DNA of 64,000 nt from Demequina aurantiaca (GCF_000975135.1 NZ_BBRF01000001.1:994380-1058379); one strand, 5' to 3'. Positions 45,724 through 54,553 are shown, counted from the stretch's first letter. Made by a program: numbers and translations. Notes: a model not told the origin generated them from the sequence alone.

Positions 45724-45778
45724 CTCCTATTGGTCCTTGAGCGCACGCTTTCGGCGCTCCGCGACTCCTATTGGTCCG
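45724..45778. repeat. Direct repeat CTCCTATTGGTCC
   Basis: The 13-mer occurs at 45724-45736 and 45766-45778 in the gap between the convergent bS22 and HAD genes. A related CTATTGGTCCG copy lies on the minus strand near 62127-62137 in another convergent gap. Confidence 0.5.
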
Positions 45779-45798
45779 TTTCGGTACGGCGGCTCGGT

Positions 45799-46656
45799 CT
45801 AGTCCTGGCCAGCTGGCCCATGTGGCGACTTGCGCGACCGGAACAGCTTTTTGACGGGTCCGCACACGCCGGCTGTCAGCCCGCGCACCACGGCCATGGT
45901 GACCCACACAAATCCAGTAATCGACGCCTTGACGATGCCACGGCGCCCACTCTTGCGGCGGTCCCGAAATTCCTTGATCGCCCACCCCTGCGCCATCGCG
46001 AACTTGCGCAGCTTGGTGTCGGGATTGATGGCGCACGGGTGACCCACGGCGTTCAGCATGAATTGGTCGTTGATCGAGTCGCCGTACGCGAACGAGGACG
46101 AGAGATCCAGTCCCCGCTCGTCGGCCAGGACCTTGATGGCGTCGGCCTTGCCCTCGCCGTGCAGCATGGGGCCTGCGAGCCGGCCGGTGTAGTAGCCGCC
46201 CTCGTGCTCGGGTGTGGTGCCGAGCGCTCCCGTGGCCCCCATGCGTCGGGCGACGATGCGTCCCACCTCGACGGGGGAAGCGGTCACGAGCCACACTTCG
46301 TGGCCCTGAGCGAGGTGGCCATCGAGCAGAGCCTTGGTACCAGGGAAGATGCGCAGCGCGAGGACCTCGTCGTAGACCTCCTCGCCAATCGCTGCCATCT
46401 CGGCGACAGACCAACCCTTGACGAGCGAGACGCCGTCGGTGCGCAGATTGTCCATCTGCTCCTTGGTCTCACCGAGCAGGACATACTTGCCCTGCTCCCA
46501 GCCGAACTTGATCATGTCGCGACTGCTGAAGAACCCGCGTTGCTTGAGGCCGCGCGCAATATGAAACGCGCTCGCTCCGCGAATGATGGTGTTGTCGACG
46601 TCAAAGAACGCAGCAATGCCGGAACCCGGCACGTCGACTTTCTTTGGCTTCTTCAC
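45799..46656 (-). CDS. HAD-IB family phosphatase (SerB-like)
   Basis: The protein has 285 residues from GTG 46656. Motif I is FFDVDNTIIRG, motif II is LVTASPVEVG, and motif III/IV is YGDSINDQFML. The C-terminus has a hydrophobic stretch (ASITGFVWVTMAVVRGL) that could be amphipathic. HAD-IB enzymes of this kind are related to phosphoserine phosphatase and to phosphatases of lipid metabolism; the substrate is unknown. GTG 46656 is preferred to ATG 46710, since TAGGGT ends 7 nt before it and the longer form would overlap the divergent glutaredoxin gene. Confidence 0.85.
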   Translation of the reverse strand: MKKPKKVDVPGSGIAAFFDVDNTIIRGASAFHIARGLKQRGFFSSRDMIKFGWEQGKYVLLGETKEQMDNLRTDGVSLVKGWSVAEMAAIGEEVYDEVLALRIFPGTKALLDGHLAQGHEVWLVTASPVEVGRIVARRMGATGALGTTPEHEGGYYTGRLAGPMLHGEGKADAIKVLADERGLDLSSSFAYGDSINDQFMLNAVGHPCAINPDTKLRKFAMAQGWAIKEFRDRRKSGRRGIVKASITGFVWVTMAVVRGLTAGVCGPVKKLFRSRKSPHGPAGQD

Positions 46657-46663
46657 TCGGCTA

Positions 46664-46669
46664 ACCCTA
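46664..46669 (-). promoter_or_regulatory. -10 element of leaderless HAD phosphatase gene
   Basis: TAGGGT on the minus strand ends 7 nt before GTG 46656. Confidence 0.5.
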
Positions 46670-46696
46670 CAGAGCGGCGGGGCACTCATCGGCACG

Positions 46697-46702
46697 TATT
46701 CT
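46697..46702 (+). promoter_or_regulatory. -10 element of leaderless glutaredoxin gene
   Basis: TATTCT ends 6 nt before ATG 46709. Confidence 0.5.
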
Positions 46703-46708
46703 TGAGGC

Positions 46709-46945
46709 ATGAGCCACCGTGTGACCTTCTACACTCGCGAGGGATGCCACCTTTGTGAGGCTGCACGCGCCACAGTCCAGGAAGTTTGTGCTGAAACTGG
46801 CGTGGAGTGGGTCGAGGTGGACATCGATACTGACCCAAAACTCCGGGAAAAATATGGCGACGAGGTCCCCGTGGTTCTTGCGGACGATGCCGTGGTGGGC
46901 TTCTGGCGCATCGATGCGGGGATCTTGCGCAGGGCACTCGCGTAG
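46709..46945 (+). CDS. Glutaredoxin-like protein
   Basis: The protein has 78 residues. It is a thioredoxin-fold mini-protein with the redox pair Cys13 and Cys16 (GCHLCEAA) and the cis-Pro segment EVPVVL. In Actinobacteria this type works with mycothiol or thioredoxin and not glutathione. It is the first gene before the histidine phosphatase and the cytochrome c maturation genes. Confidence 0.9.
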   Translation: MSHRVTFYTREGCHLCEAARATVQEVCAETGVEWVEVDIDTDPKLREKYGDEVPVVLADDAVVGFWRIDAGILRRALA

Positions 46946-46963
46946 GCGGGTGACAATAGAACT

Positions 46964-47584
46964 ATGCCCCTGGTTCACCTCCTGCGTCACGGTCACGTCC
47001 ACAACCCGGACAAGATCCTGTACGGCCGCCTGCCCGACTTCCGCTTGTCGGAGACTGGCGAGGCGATGGCGCAGGCCGTGGCGGACTCCCTCGTTGAGGG
47101 TGGCAACAGCATCGGCCGAGTGGTGGCCTCGCCACTTCTCCGGGCGCAGCAGACCGCGGCGCCCGTGGCGAAAGCCTTCTCCCTGGACATCGTCACCGAT
47201 GACCGGCTCATCGAGGCCGCCAACGTTTACCAGGGCGAACCCGTGCAGTCGGGACCCAAGGACTTCATGCACCCACGCCACTGGTGGCGCCTGCGCAACC
47301 CGTGGACGCCGTCGTGGGGCGAGCCCTATGTTGAGCAGCGCGACCGCATGTGGGCCGCGATCACCGACGCGGCGCTCGCGAACCCCGACTCGGAAGCCGT
47401 GATGGTGAGCCACCAGTTGCCCATCTGGGTCGCGCGCATGCACTTCGAGGGCCGCAAGTTTTTCCACGACCCCCGCTCGCGTGAGTGCGCGGTAGCGTCG
47501 CTGACGTCGTTCGAGTTCAAGGGCGGCAAACCCGTCGCGATGACTTACTCGGAGCCGGCGGCCCACATCGAGGTACCTCAGTGA
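46964..47584 (+). CDS. Histidine phosphatase family protein
   Basis: The protein has 206 residues. The phosphoglycerate-mutase fold has the RHG motif at residues 8-10 (His9 is phosphorylated), the segment ASPLLRAQQTA and the second His in MVSHQLP. The substrate is unknown. It sits 18 bp after the glutaredoxin gene, and its stop overlaps the tlpA start. GACAAT ends 6 nt before the ATG and might give an internal leaderless start. Confidence 0.88.
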   Translation: MPLVHLLRHGHVHNPDKILYGRLPDFRLSETGEAMAQAVADSLVEGGNSIGRVVASPLLRAQQTAAPVAKAFSLDIVTDDRLIEAANVYQGEPVQSGPKDFMHPRHWWRLRNPWTPSWGEPYVEQRDRMWAAITDAALANPDSEAVMVSHQLPIWVARMHFEGRKFFHDPRSRECAVASLTSFEFKGGKPVAMTYSEPAAHIEVPQ

Positions 47585-48195
47585 AGCGCGGCGCGCGCCT
47601 GGTCTTGCTCGTCGCCGTGATCGCCGCCATTGTGTTCACGCTCGCGAGCTGCGCCCCGGGCGAGGCCGTCGAGTCGCCGGGCTACGTCAGCGGTGACGGC
47701 ACGGTCACGATCTTCAGCGAGTCCGACCAGCCCGATCCACTGGTGCTCACCGGCACCTCCTTCGCGGGCGAACCCATCGACGTCGCGGACTACCGCGGCC
47801 AGGCCGTCATCGTCAACACGTGGTACGCCTCCTGCCCGCCGTGCCGTGCCGAGGCCCCCGACCTGGTAGCGGCCGATGCGCGCGACGACGTCCAGGTGGT
47901 GGGCATCAACGGACGGGACGATGCCGCGACGGCGGAGGCCTTCGACCGCACCTTTGGCGCGCATTACCCCAGCATCGACGACAAGAACGGCGAGGCGGTG
48001 GCCGCACTCCAAGGGCTCATCGCCGTCAACGCCGTGCCTTCGTCCGTGATCCTCGACACCGAGGGCCGCATCTACGCGCGCGTGATCGGTCGTGTGGAGC
48101 CATCGACGCTCACGTCCTTGCTTGATGGCGCGCTGGGCATTCCCGACAGCGCGGGGGGCACTGCCCCATCGGCCGATGCTGAGGCGGGCTCTTGA
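47581..48195 (+). CDS. TlpA/ResA-type thioredoxin lipoprotein
   Basis: The protein has 204 residues from GTG 47581, which overlaps the previous stop by 4 nt. The signal peptide ends in LASC (lipid on Cys24). The thioredoxin fold has the redox pair Cys85 and Cys88 (ASCPPC). It reduces apocytochrome c outside the membrane, taking electrons from the CcdA protein encoded next. It is the first of four overlapping cytochrome c maturation genes. Confidence 0.92.
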   Translation: MKRGARLVLLVAVIAAIVFTLASCAPGEAVESPGYVSGDGTVTIFSESDQPDPLVLTGTSFAGEPIDVADYRGQAVIVNTWYASCPPCRAEAPDLVAADARDDVQVVGINGRDDAATAEAFDRTFGAHYPSIDDKNGEAVAALQGLIAVNAVPSSVILDTEGRIYARVIGRVEPSTLTSLLDGALGIPDSAGGTAPSADAEAGS

Positions 48196-48968
48196 CGGGC
48201 CTCGCCGCCGGCATCGGCAGCAGTTTCGCGGATACTGCTCTCACCGGATCGTTGCTCGCCGCGTTACCCATCGCCATCCTGGCTGGACTGGTGAGCTTCG
48301 CGTCGCCTTGTGTGGTCCCGTTGGTGCCCGGTTACCTGGGCTACGTGTCTGGCATGGCCGGAGCGGATGCGGGGACTGGAAAGGGCGCCTCCCGCCCGCG
48401 ACTTGTACTGGGAGTGCTGCTCTTCATCGCTGGTTTCTCCGCAGTGTTCGTCACCCTCGCCTTCCTCGCCACCTCGCTCGGTGCTCAGTTGCAGGGACAG
48501 CTGGACATCATCACCCGGGTGCTGGGCGTCGTCGTCATCCTGATGGGAATCGCGTTTATGGGGGCGATGCCGTTCCTGCAGAGCGAGAAGCGGTTCCACG
48601 TCAGCCCCAAGGCTGGACTTGCCGGTGCGCCTTTGCTCGGTGTGGCGTTTGGGCTGGGCTGGACACCCTGCATTGGCCCCACGCTCACCGCCGTCCTCAC
48701 GCTCGGCTTGACGGAGGGCTCTCAGGGGAGGGGGGTGCTGCTGGCCATCGCGTACTGCTTTGGGCTGGGTCTGCCGTTCCTGTTGTTCGCGCTGTTCATG
48801 CAACGATCCAAGCCGGCGCTTGCGTGGCTACGCCGCCACCGCCTGGCACTCATGCGCTTTGGTGGGGCGATGCTCATCATCCTGGGCGTCATGCTCGTGA
48901 CCGGACTGTGGGGACAGGTCACCAACTGGCTGCAGGGCTGGATCGACTCATTCTGGGTGGCAATCTGA
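48192..48968 (+). CDS. ccdA: Cytochrome c biogenesis protein CcdA
   Basis: The protein has 258 residues with six predicted helices. The two redox cysteines are Cys40 (FASPCVVPLVPGY) and Cys160 (GWTPCIGP), as in CcdA. It carries electrons across the membrane to the TlpA-like protein. It starts at TTG, overlapping the tlpA stop by 4 nt. Confidence 0.94.
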   Translation: MTGLAAGIGSSFADTALTGSLLAALPIAILAGLVSFASPCVVPLVPGYLGYVSGMAGADAGTGKGASRPRLVLGVLLFIAGFSAVFVTLAFLATSLGAQLQGQLDIITRVLGVVVILMGIAFMGAMPFLQSEKRFHVSPKAGLAGAPLLGVAFGLGWTPCIGPTLTAVLTLGLTEGSQGRGVLLAIAYCFGLGLPFLLFALFMQRSKPALAWLRRHRLALMRFGGAMLIILGVMLVTGLWGQVTNWLQGWIDSFWVAI

Positions 48969-50608
48969 TGGCCCGCGTGAAGATCGATAACTACGCCGTC
49001 GCCGATGCCCCGCGGCTGGGTGTGCGCGGCTGGCTACGGTGGATCTGGCGTCAAGTCACCTCGATGCGCATCGCGCTGATTCTGTTACTGCTGCTGGCGC
49101 TCGCGGCCATTCCTGGGTCAGTGCTACCGCAGTGGCCGCAGCAACCGGGGGAGACCAAGGCCTTCATCGACAACAACGCCGTGATTGGGCCGGTGCTGGA
49201 CAAGCTCGGCTTCCTGGACGTGTTTGGCTCGGCCTGGTTCACCGCCATCTACGTGCTGCTGTTCGCCTCGCTGATCGGCTGCATTGTTCCGCGAGCCATC
49301 GCGCACTACAAGGCGATGCGCGCTCCCGTCCCCGCCGTCCCTAGCTCGTTCGCGCGCTACGAGCCGTCCGGTCGCGAGGAGACGGACGTCGACGCCGCGA
49401 CGGCCATCGAACGTGCGCGCAAGGAGTTACGCCCCCGTGCCGGCTGGCTTGGCGCCCTGACGGGTTACCGCATCCGCGTCGACGAGCGCGTGGTTCGGGA
49501 TGGCGCCGCCACGACGAGCGATGGCAAGGAACGCCGCGAGCTCGCCATGACCGCGGATATGGGGCACATCCGCGAGTTGGGAAACTTGATTTTCCACATC
49601 TCGCTGGTCTTCGTGCTGATCGCCGTTGGCGCCGGCACCCTGCTGACGTACCGCGGCCAGGCCATCATCGTCGAGGGACGCACGTTTACCAACGCGGCCG
49701 TGGCCTACGACACGTTCTCCCATGGCAGCGGCTTTGATCCTGCCGACCTACAGCCGTTCACGGTGAAGCTCGACGGCCTCGATGCGGTGTTTGAGGACAA
49801 TGGCCGGCCCAAGGAGTTCACGGCTCACGTGACGCTGCAGGAGCCCGGCAAGGATGCGACCCAGAAGGACGTGCAGGTGAACCGACCGTTGCAGGTGGAC
49901 GGCGCCAAGATGTATCTCCAGGGAAACGGCTACGCACCCGTGTTCACGTACACGGACGGCGACGGCAACGTCGCCTTCCAGGGCCCGGTGGTGTTCTTGC
50001 CGCAGGACCAGGTCTACACGTCGACCGGCGTTGTCAAGGTGCCCGACGTGACCTCGGGCGAGCAGATCGGCCTCAAGGGGACACTGCTGCCCACCGAGGT
50101 TACCAAGCCGGGCGGCTCGGTTTCGATCCACCCGGATCCGGGTAACCCGGTGATCTACTTCACGGCCTATACCGGCGACCTGGGGCTCGACGACGGTGTC
50201 CCTCAGAACGCGTACCAGCTCGACGAGAGCCAGCTGAGCCCCGTCCGTGGCGACGACGGCCAGCCGTTCGTGTTTGGCATCACGCTAGGTGACACCGTCA
50301 CCCTGCCCGACGGTCTGGGGACCATCAGCTTTGATGCCCTCCCGCGGTTTGCTGCCATGGACCTGCGCGCCGACCCCAGCCTGCCGTGGCTGCTCGCCGC
50401 GTCGATCTCGATGCTGGTGGGACTCGCGATCAGCCTGTTCGCCACCCGCCGCAGAATCTGGCTGGTGGCGCCGATGGATACGCCAACTACAGTGGTTGAG
50501 GCGGCTGCGCTTGCGCCGTCGCATGATGGTGGAGTCGAGGCGGCCCTCGACCGGGCCCTCGCCGCCACGAGTGGGCGCGTGCCCGACGCCGATGAGGAGG
50601 ACGAGTGA
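48968..50608 (+). CDS. resB: Cytochrome c biogenesis protein ResB
   Basis: The protein has 546 residues. Three helices near the N-terminus (about 34-52, 80-100, 190-210), a large outer domain and a last helix near 475-495 give the ResB/Ccs1 topology; conserved features include GHIRELGNLIFHISLV with its heme-associated His. It forms the system II heme lyase with ResC. The ATG overlaps the ccdA stop by one base; the long open frame upstream is a shadow of ccdA. Confidence 0.93.
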   Translation: MARVKIDNYAVADAPRLGVRGWLRWIWRQVTSMRIALILLLLLALAAIPGSVLPQWPQQPGETKAFIDNNAVIGPVLDKLGFLDVFGSAWFTAIYVLLFASLIGCIVPRAIAHYKAMRAPVPAVPSSFARYEPSGREETDVDAATAIERARKELRPRAGWLGALTGYRIRVDERVVRDGAATTSDGKERRELAMTADMGHIRELGNLIFHISLVFVLIAVGAGTLLTYRGQAIIVEGRTFTNAAVAYDTFSHGSGFDPADLQPFTVKLDGLDAVFEDNGRPKEFTAHVTLQEPGKDATQKDVQVNRPLQVDGAKMYLQGNGYAPVFTYTDGDGNVAFQGPVVFLPQDQVYTSTGVVKVPDVTSGEQIGLKGTLLPTEVTKPGGSVSIHPDPGNPVIYFTAYTGDLGLDDGVPQNAYQLDESQLSPVRGDDGQPFVFGITLGDTVTLPDGLGTISFDALPRFAAMDLRADPSLPWLLAASISMLVGLAISLFATRRRIWLVAPMDTPTTVVEAAALAPSHDGGVEAALDRALAATSGRVPDADEEDE

Positions 50609-51699
50609 ACGACCTGCAACAGCTCAGTGCAATGGCCCTGTGGGGTGCGTGTGTGCTCTACGCCATCGCTATGGTCGCCTACGCGATCCGCCTCTCTCGT
50701 GTCGCCGAACTCAAGGGGGCCGCCGCTGCCGCAAGCAAGGGCGCGGAGTCTCAGGCCACGGTCAGCGTTGGCACGTCTCATACCAAGGAGGGCGCCGCAT
50801 CGGCCGTTGCTGATGCCCAACCCACCGGTGGGAAGGCGGGTGCCTCGAAGCCAAAGGCGACCACGGCATCGGCCGCTATTGGGGATCAGAAGGCCACCAA
50901 GGCACTGGGAATCGCGCGTGCCGCGACCCTCGTCGGCGCCGTGCTGCACACCGTGGGCGTGACCGCCCGGGGTATCGAGGCGGAGCACGTGCCGTGGTCG
51001 ACCATGTACGAGTACACGATCTCGGGCTCGCTCGTCGCCGTCGTTGTCTTCCTCCTCGTGCAACGCAAGCGCGACATCACCTACATGGGGGCCGGAGTCA
51101 CCGGTCTCGCGACCATCGCCCTGGGTCTGGGACTCACCGTGCTGTACCAGGATGCGACCGGCCTTCAGCCCGCGCTGCAGAGTTTCTGGCTGGTGATCCA
51201 CGTGTCCATTGCCACCATCGCGACCGGGATCTTTGGCGTGGGCTTCATTGCCACGGCGTTGCAGTTGATGCGCGACTATCGCGATAGCGAACCCAAGGTG
51301 GTCTCCAACCGCTTCCTTAAGGTGTTCCATGACCCGGGGGTGCGCGTCATCAAGGGTAAGACCTTCCGCTTCCTTGAGGCGGTGCCGACACCCAAGAAGC
51401 TCGAGGCGCTCGCCTTCCGCTTGAACGCTGTGGGATTCGTGCTGTGGACCTTCACCGTGATGGCCGGCGCGATCTGGGCAGAGCACGCCTGGGGACGCTA
51501 CTGGGGCTGGGACCCCAAAGAGATTTGGTCCTTCGTGATTTGGGTCATCTACGCCGCGTACCTGCACGCTCGCACCACTCAGGGCTGGGCGGGTCGCCGC
51601 AGCGCTTGGGTGTCTATTGTGGGGTTTGCCGCGATCATTATGAACTTCACCGTGGTCAACCTGGTGTTCCAGGGACTGCACTCGTACGCCAAGGCCTAA
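50605..51699 (+). CDS. resC: Cytochrome c biogenesis protein ResC (CcsA/CcsB)
   Basis: The protein has 364 residues. After a first helix there is an unusual Ala/Lys/Thr-rich loop (about residues 35-95), then the conserved helices. The tryptophan-rich heme-binding motif reads WGRYWGWDPKEIWSF, and flanking His residues are present (VIHVSIATI). It delivers heme to apocytochrome c together with ResB. The GTG start overlaps the resB stop by 4 nt. Confidence 0.94.
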   Translation: MNDLQQLSAMALWGACVLYAIAMVAYAIRLSRVAELKGAAAAASKGAESQATVSVGTSHTKEGAASAVADAQPTGGKAGASKPKATTASAAIGDQKATKALGIARAATLVGAVLHTVGVTARGIEAEHVPWSTMYEYTISGSLVAVVVFLLVQRKRDITYMGAGVTGLATIALGLGLTVLYQDATGLQPALQSFWLVIHVSIATIATGIFGVGFIATALQLMRDYRDSEPKVVSNRFLKVFHDPGVRVIKGKTFRFLEAVPTPKKLEALAFRLNAVGFVLWTFTVMAGAIWAEHAWGRYWGWDPKEIWSFVIWVIYAAYLHARTTQGWAGRRSAWVSIVGFAAIIMNFTVVNLVFQGLHSYAKA

Positions 51700-51727
51700 T
51701 CGCCCGCGCGGCGCCGAAAGTGAATTC

Positions 51728-52867
51728 GTGACTGACTCCCTGAAGATCGCGCTGGTCCTGGACGACAGCATCGACCGCCCGGACGGCGTGCAGCAGCACG
51801 CGCTGACCTTGGGTGGCTACCTGGAACAGGCCGGTCACACTGTGCACTACGTGTGCTCTGAGGCATCTCGCGACGACGTGACGGTGCATTCCCTGGCACG
51901 CAACATGGCCGTGAAGTTCAACGGCAACGGCTTGAGAGTACCGTTGCCCACGTCCCGCAAGGCGCTGCGTGAGTTCCTGGAGCGCGAGCGCTACGACGTC
52001 ATTCACGTGCAGACGCCTCATTCGCCGCTGTTCGCGGCGCGCGTCGTTGACGAAGCCAGGCGCGTGCAGGCCCGCACCGTGCGCATCGTGGGGACGTTTC
52101 ACATCCTGCCCGATGGTCGTGTCAGTTCGATGGGCACGCACGCCTTGGGCAGGGTATTGCGTCGCAACCTTCGCAAGTTCGATGCGTTCGCGGCGGTGTC
52201 GGAGCCGGCGGCGACCTTTGCGCGAGAGGCGTTTGGTATCGAGTGCACGGTGATTCCGAACGCGGTGGACGTGGCCGCCTTTGCCGGCGCGGTGCGTCAG
52301 CAGCGACCGGTGCGAGGGACCGACGACCGCCTGGTGGTCGCGTTCCTGGGCCGACTGGTGGAACGCAAGGGCGCGCTGGAACTGGTGCAGGCGCTCGGCG
52401 CCCTTCAACCCGAGACCGTACGAAGGCTGGACGTGCGCATCGGCGGAAAAGGGCCGCTGCTGGGCGACCTAGAGGCGGCCATCGAGGCCCACGATCTGGG
52501 CGACGTAGTCAGGCTTGAGGGATTTATCAGCGAGGAGGACAAGCCGCAGTTCTATGCGGACGCAGACCTCGCCGTGTTCCCGGCCACGGGTGGCGAGAGC
52601 TTTGGGATTGTGCTGATCGAAGCGATGGCCTCTGGGTCGGGCGTGGTGATGGGCGGCGACAACCCGGGGTATCGCTCGGTGCTGGGGGAGCGGCCTCAGG
52701 TGACCATCGATGCGCGCGACGCGGGGGCCTTCGCGGCTGTGCTCGATGAGGTGCTGGGCGACTCGAAGCTGCGCGATGTGATTCACGCCGAGCAGGCCGA
52801 ACTACTGCAGGCCTATGACATCAATGTGACGGGCGCCGCCATGCTGGAGCTGTACCGGGGGAACTGA
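51728..52867 (+). CDS. Glycosyltransferase family 4 protein
   Basis: The protein has 379 residues. The GT-B fold has the N-terminal acceptor domain (DGVQQHALTLGGYLEQAGH) and the donor site GGESFGIVLIEAMASG with the E-x7-E pattern of GT4. It resembles PimA-like mannosyltransferases in length and motifs, so transfer from GDP-mannose to a lipid acceptor is possible but unproved. It starts at GTG 28 bp after resC. Confidence 0.85.
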   Translation: MTDSLKIALVLDDSIDRPDGVQQHALTLGGYLEQAGHTVHYVCSEASRDDVTVHSLARNMAVKFNGNGLRVPLPTSRKALREFLERERYDVIHVQTPHSPLFAARVVDEARRVQARTVRIVGTFHILPDGRVSSMGTHALGRVLRRNLRKFDAFAAVSEPAATFAREAFGIECTVIPNAVDVAAFAGAVRQQRPVRGTDDRLVVAFLGRLVERKGALELVQALGALQPETVRRLDVRIGGKGPLLGDLEAAIEAHDLGDVVRLEGFISEEDKPQFYADADLAVFPATGGESFGIVLIEAMASGSGVVMGGDNPGYRSVLGERPQVTIDARDAGAFAAVLDEVLGDSKLRDVIHAEQAELLQAYDINVTGAAMLELYRGN

Positions 52868-52919
52868 GCCACACCTGGAGGGCTCAGGAACCCCGTAGGA
52901 GGCACTGCGCCTCACTCAG

Positions 52920-52985
52920 GTGGCCGGGACTCGTTGCCGGCCGGGCCACGTTGGTCGCCGTGCCATCTGGCAGCGGGCAACGTGG
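52920..52985. terminator. Paired hairpins between convergent genes
   Basis: GTGGCC/GGCCAC (52920-52949) and CCACGTTG/CAACGTGG (52946-52985) share a few bases, so only one can form at a time. Each lies close to the end of one of the two convergent genes. Confidence 0.55.
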
Positions 52986-52990
52986 CTTAC

Positions 52991-53290
52991 CTAGCTGCCG
53001 TTGCCCTGCTGCTTGCGGCGGCGTTCCTGCTCGCGAAGCCAACTGAGGTAGTCGGGGTCGTCGTCGGGGCCCTTGCCGCGCGGCTCAAGCTTGGGCTGAC
53101 CGCCGGTTCCGCGGTTGCTGAACTTCAGGAACAGCCACGCGCCGGCTCCCACGTAGGGGAACAGCAAAATGATGAGCACCCATGCCCACTTGGGCAGGCT
53201 GTAGGGCGAGTCCTCGGGGCGTTGGAGGGCATCGGAGAGGCAATACGCGACCAGAAGGACGTAGAGCACGAACGGTAGTAGGCGGAGCAT
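52991..53290 (-). CDS. PLDc_N domain membrane protein
   Basis: The protein has 99 residues. Two membrane helices (LLPFVLYVLLVAYCL and WAWVLIILLFPYVGAGAWLF) with the PLDc_N pattern W-x-P-Y/G-W-x-F are followed by a basic tail. The function is unknown. ATG 53290 is chosen over GTG 53296 because TAGAGT ends 6 nt before it. It is divergent from the DUF4229 gene; both starts look leaderless. Confidence 0.8.
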   Translation of the reverse strand: MLRLLPFVLYVLLVAYCLSDALQRPEDSPYSLPKWAWVLIILLFPYVGAGAWLFLKFSNRGTGGQPKLEPRGKGPDDDPDYLSWLREQERRRKQQGNGS

Positions 53291-53296
53291 GAGCAC

Positions 53297-53302
53297 ACTC
53301 TA
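53297..53302 (-). promoter_or_regulatory. -10 element of leaderless PLDc_N gene
   Basis: TAGAGT on the minus strand ends 6 nt before ATG 53290. Confidence 0.5.
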
Positions 53303-53310
53303 GCGCCGGG

Positions 53311-53316
53311 TACCGT
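53311..53316 (+). promoter_or_regulatory. -10 element of leaderless DUF4229 gene
   Basis: TACCGT ends 7 nt before ATG 53324, only 8 bp from the opposing PLDc_N hexamer. Confidence 0.45.
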
Positions 53317-53323
53317 TATCCGT

Positions 53324-53719
53324 ATGAAGGTTCTCGCCTATTGGGCCGCCCGCACCGGCATCTTTGTCGTGGTGTTGATTGTTCTGTGGAGCGTCGGCTG
53401 GCGCGACATTCTGTCCGTGATTGCCGCCTTCATTGTGGCGTGGCTCATCTCGTACCTGGTGTTACCCGCGATGCGCGAGAGCGCCAAGGTGCAGATGGAC
53501 GCGTGGGTGAGCCGCTCCCATGCCCGCCAACATTCCGAGGACTCGGTCGAGGATGCGGAGATCGAGGGCGGTGCCCAAGGTGACTCTCTAGAGCGCGATA
53601 CCGATGGCGAGCAGCAGGCCGTAGGTGAGTCCGACGGCACTGATGCCCCCGAAGATCAGCGGCATGCGAGTCGTGACGGCGCTGACGCGCATGGCGATGG
53701 CGAGCAGCAGCGAGGGTAG
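53324..53719 (+). CDS. DUF4229 small membrane protein
   Basis: The protein has 131 residues. Two membrane helices (TGIFVVVLIVLWSVGW and VIAAFIVAWLISYLVLP) match DUF4229, followed by a short basic/acidic tail. The function is unknown. The last 44 codons run across the 3' end of convergent menA, and that part (GDSLERDTDGEQQ...) is acidic and polar, so the reading frame probably lengthened by loss of an earlier stop. Confidence 0.75.
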   Translation: MKVLAYWAARTGIFVVVLIVLWSVGWRDILSVIAAFIVAWLISYLVLPAMRESAKVQMDAWVSRSHARQHSEDSVEDAEIEGGAQGDSLERDTDGEQQAVGESDGTDAPEDQRHASRDGADAHGDGEQQRG

Positions 53720-54463
53720 GGCCACGACCGTCGCGATGAGCGCCCACGGGTGCGAGAACGCGATGATCACCACGATGACGATGGGCAACAGCACCGTGAT
53801 CGCGAACAGTTGGCGGGCGCGCAGGTCGCCAATCTTGACCGCGAGCGTGTGTTTGCCGGCGAGGGCATCGGTCTCAAGGTCGCGGATGTTGTTCACCATC
53901 AGCAGGGCGACCGCGTAGAGACCCACGCCGATGGAACCGAGCACGCCAATCCAGCTGACTGCGCCCGCCTGGGTCACCTCGGTGCCGAGGACTGCGACGG
54001 GGCCGAAGAACACGAACACGCTGATCTCACCCCAGCCCGAGTACCCGTAGGGCTTGGTGCTGCCGGTGTAGGTCCAGGCGGCGATGATGGCGACGATGCC
54101 GATGGGGGCAAGCCACCACAGTCCAGAGACGAGAATGAGTGCGACGCCGAGCAGGGCGGCCACGCCGAATGACACGTAGGCGGCGCGCTTGACCTGGGTG
54201 GGCGTGGCCTTGCCGGTGGCGACCAGCCTGTCAGGACCGATGCGGTCGAGGTCGGTCCCCTTGACACCATCTGAGTAGTCATTCGCAAAGTTCACGGCGA
54301 TCTGCATGGCGAGCGCGACACCAAGTGCGAGGAGCGCTGGCACTGCGGCCGCTTGGCCCGGCGGCTGGGCGCTCGCGGCGGCGGTTCCGACAGCGACGGG
54401 CGCGATGGCAGTCCAGAGAGTGCGGGGACGAGAGCCCGCGACCCAGTCGTTGATGGTCGGCAT
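53588..54463 (-). CDS. menA: 1,4-dihydroxy-2-naphthoate polyprenyltransferase MenA
   Basis: The enzyme attaches the polyprenyl tail in menaquinone synthesis at the membrane. The protein has 291 residues from ATG 54463, which has GGGAGA upstream. It is a UbiA-type helix bundle with the first Asp-rich motif NFANDYSDGVKGTD and the second NIRDLETDALAGK. The frame is open to 54499. Confidence 0.94.
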   Translation of the reverse strand: MPTINDWVAGSRPRTLWTAIAPVAVGTAAASAQPPGQAAAVPALLALGVALAMQIAVNFANDYSDGVKGTDLDRIGPDRLVATGKATPTQVKRAAYVSFGVAALLGVALILVSGLWWLAPIGIVAIIAAWTYTGSTKPYGYSGWGEISVFVFFGPVAVLGTEVTQAGAVSWIGVLGSIGVGLYAVALLMVNNIRDLETDALAGKHTLAVKIGDLRARQLFAITVLLPIVIVVIIAFSHPWALIATVVALPSLLLAIAMRVSAVTTRMPLIFGGISAVGLTYGLLLAIGIAL

Positions 54464-54553
54464 GTGTCTCCCGTCGGGTGTGCGCGAGTCTCCTCGCACA
54501 ATGGATCTCTCGTTGCCGCGTCTACTTGGATACGCAGTCGCCTAGGTGCGGGA

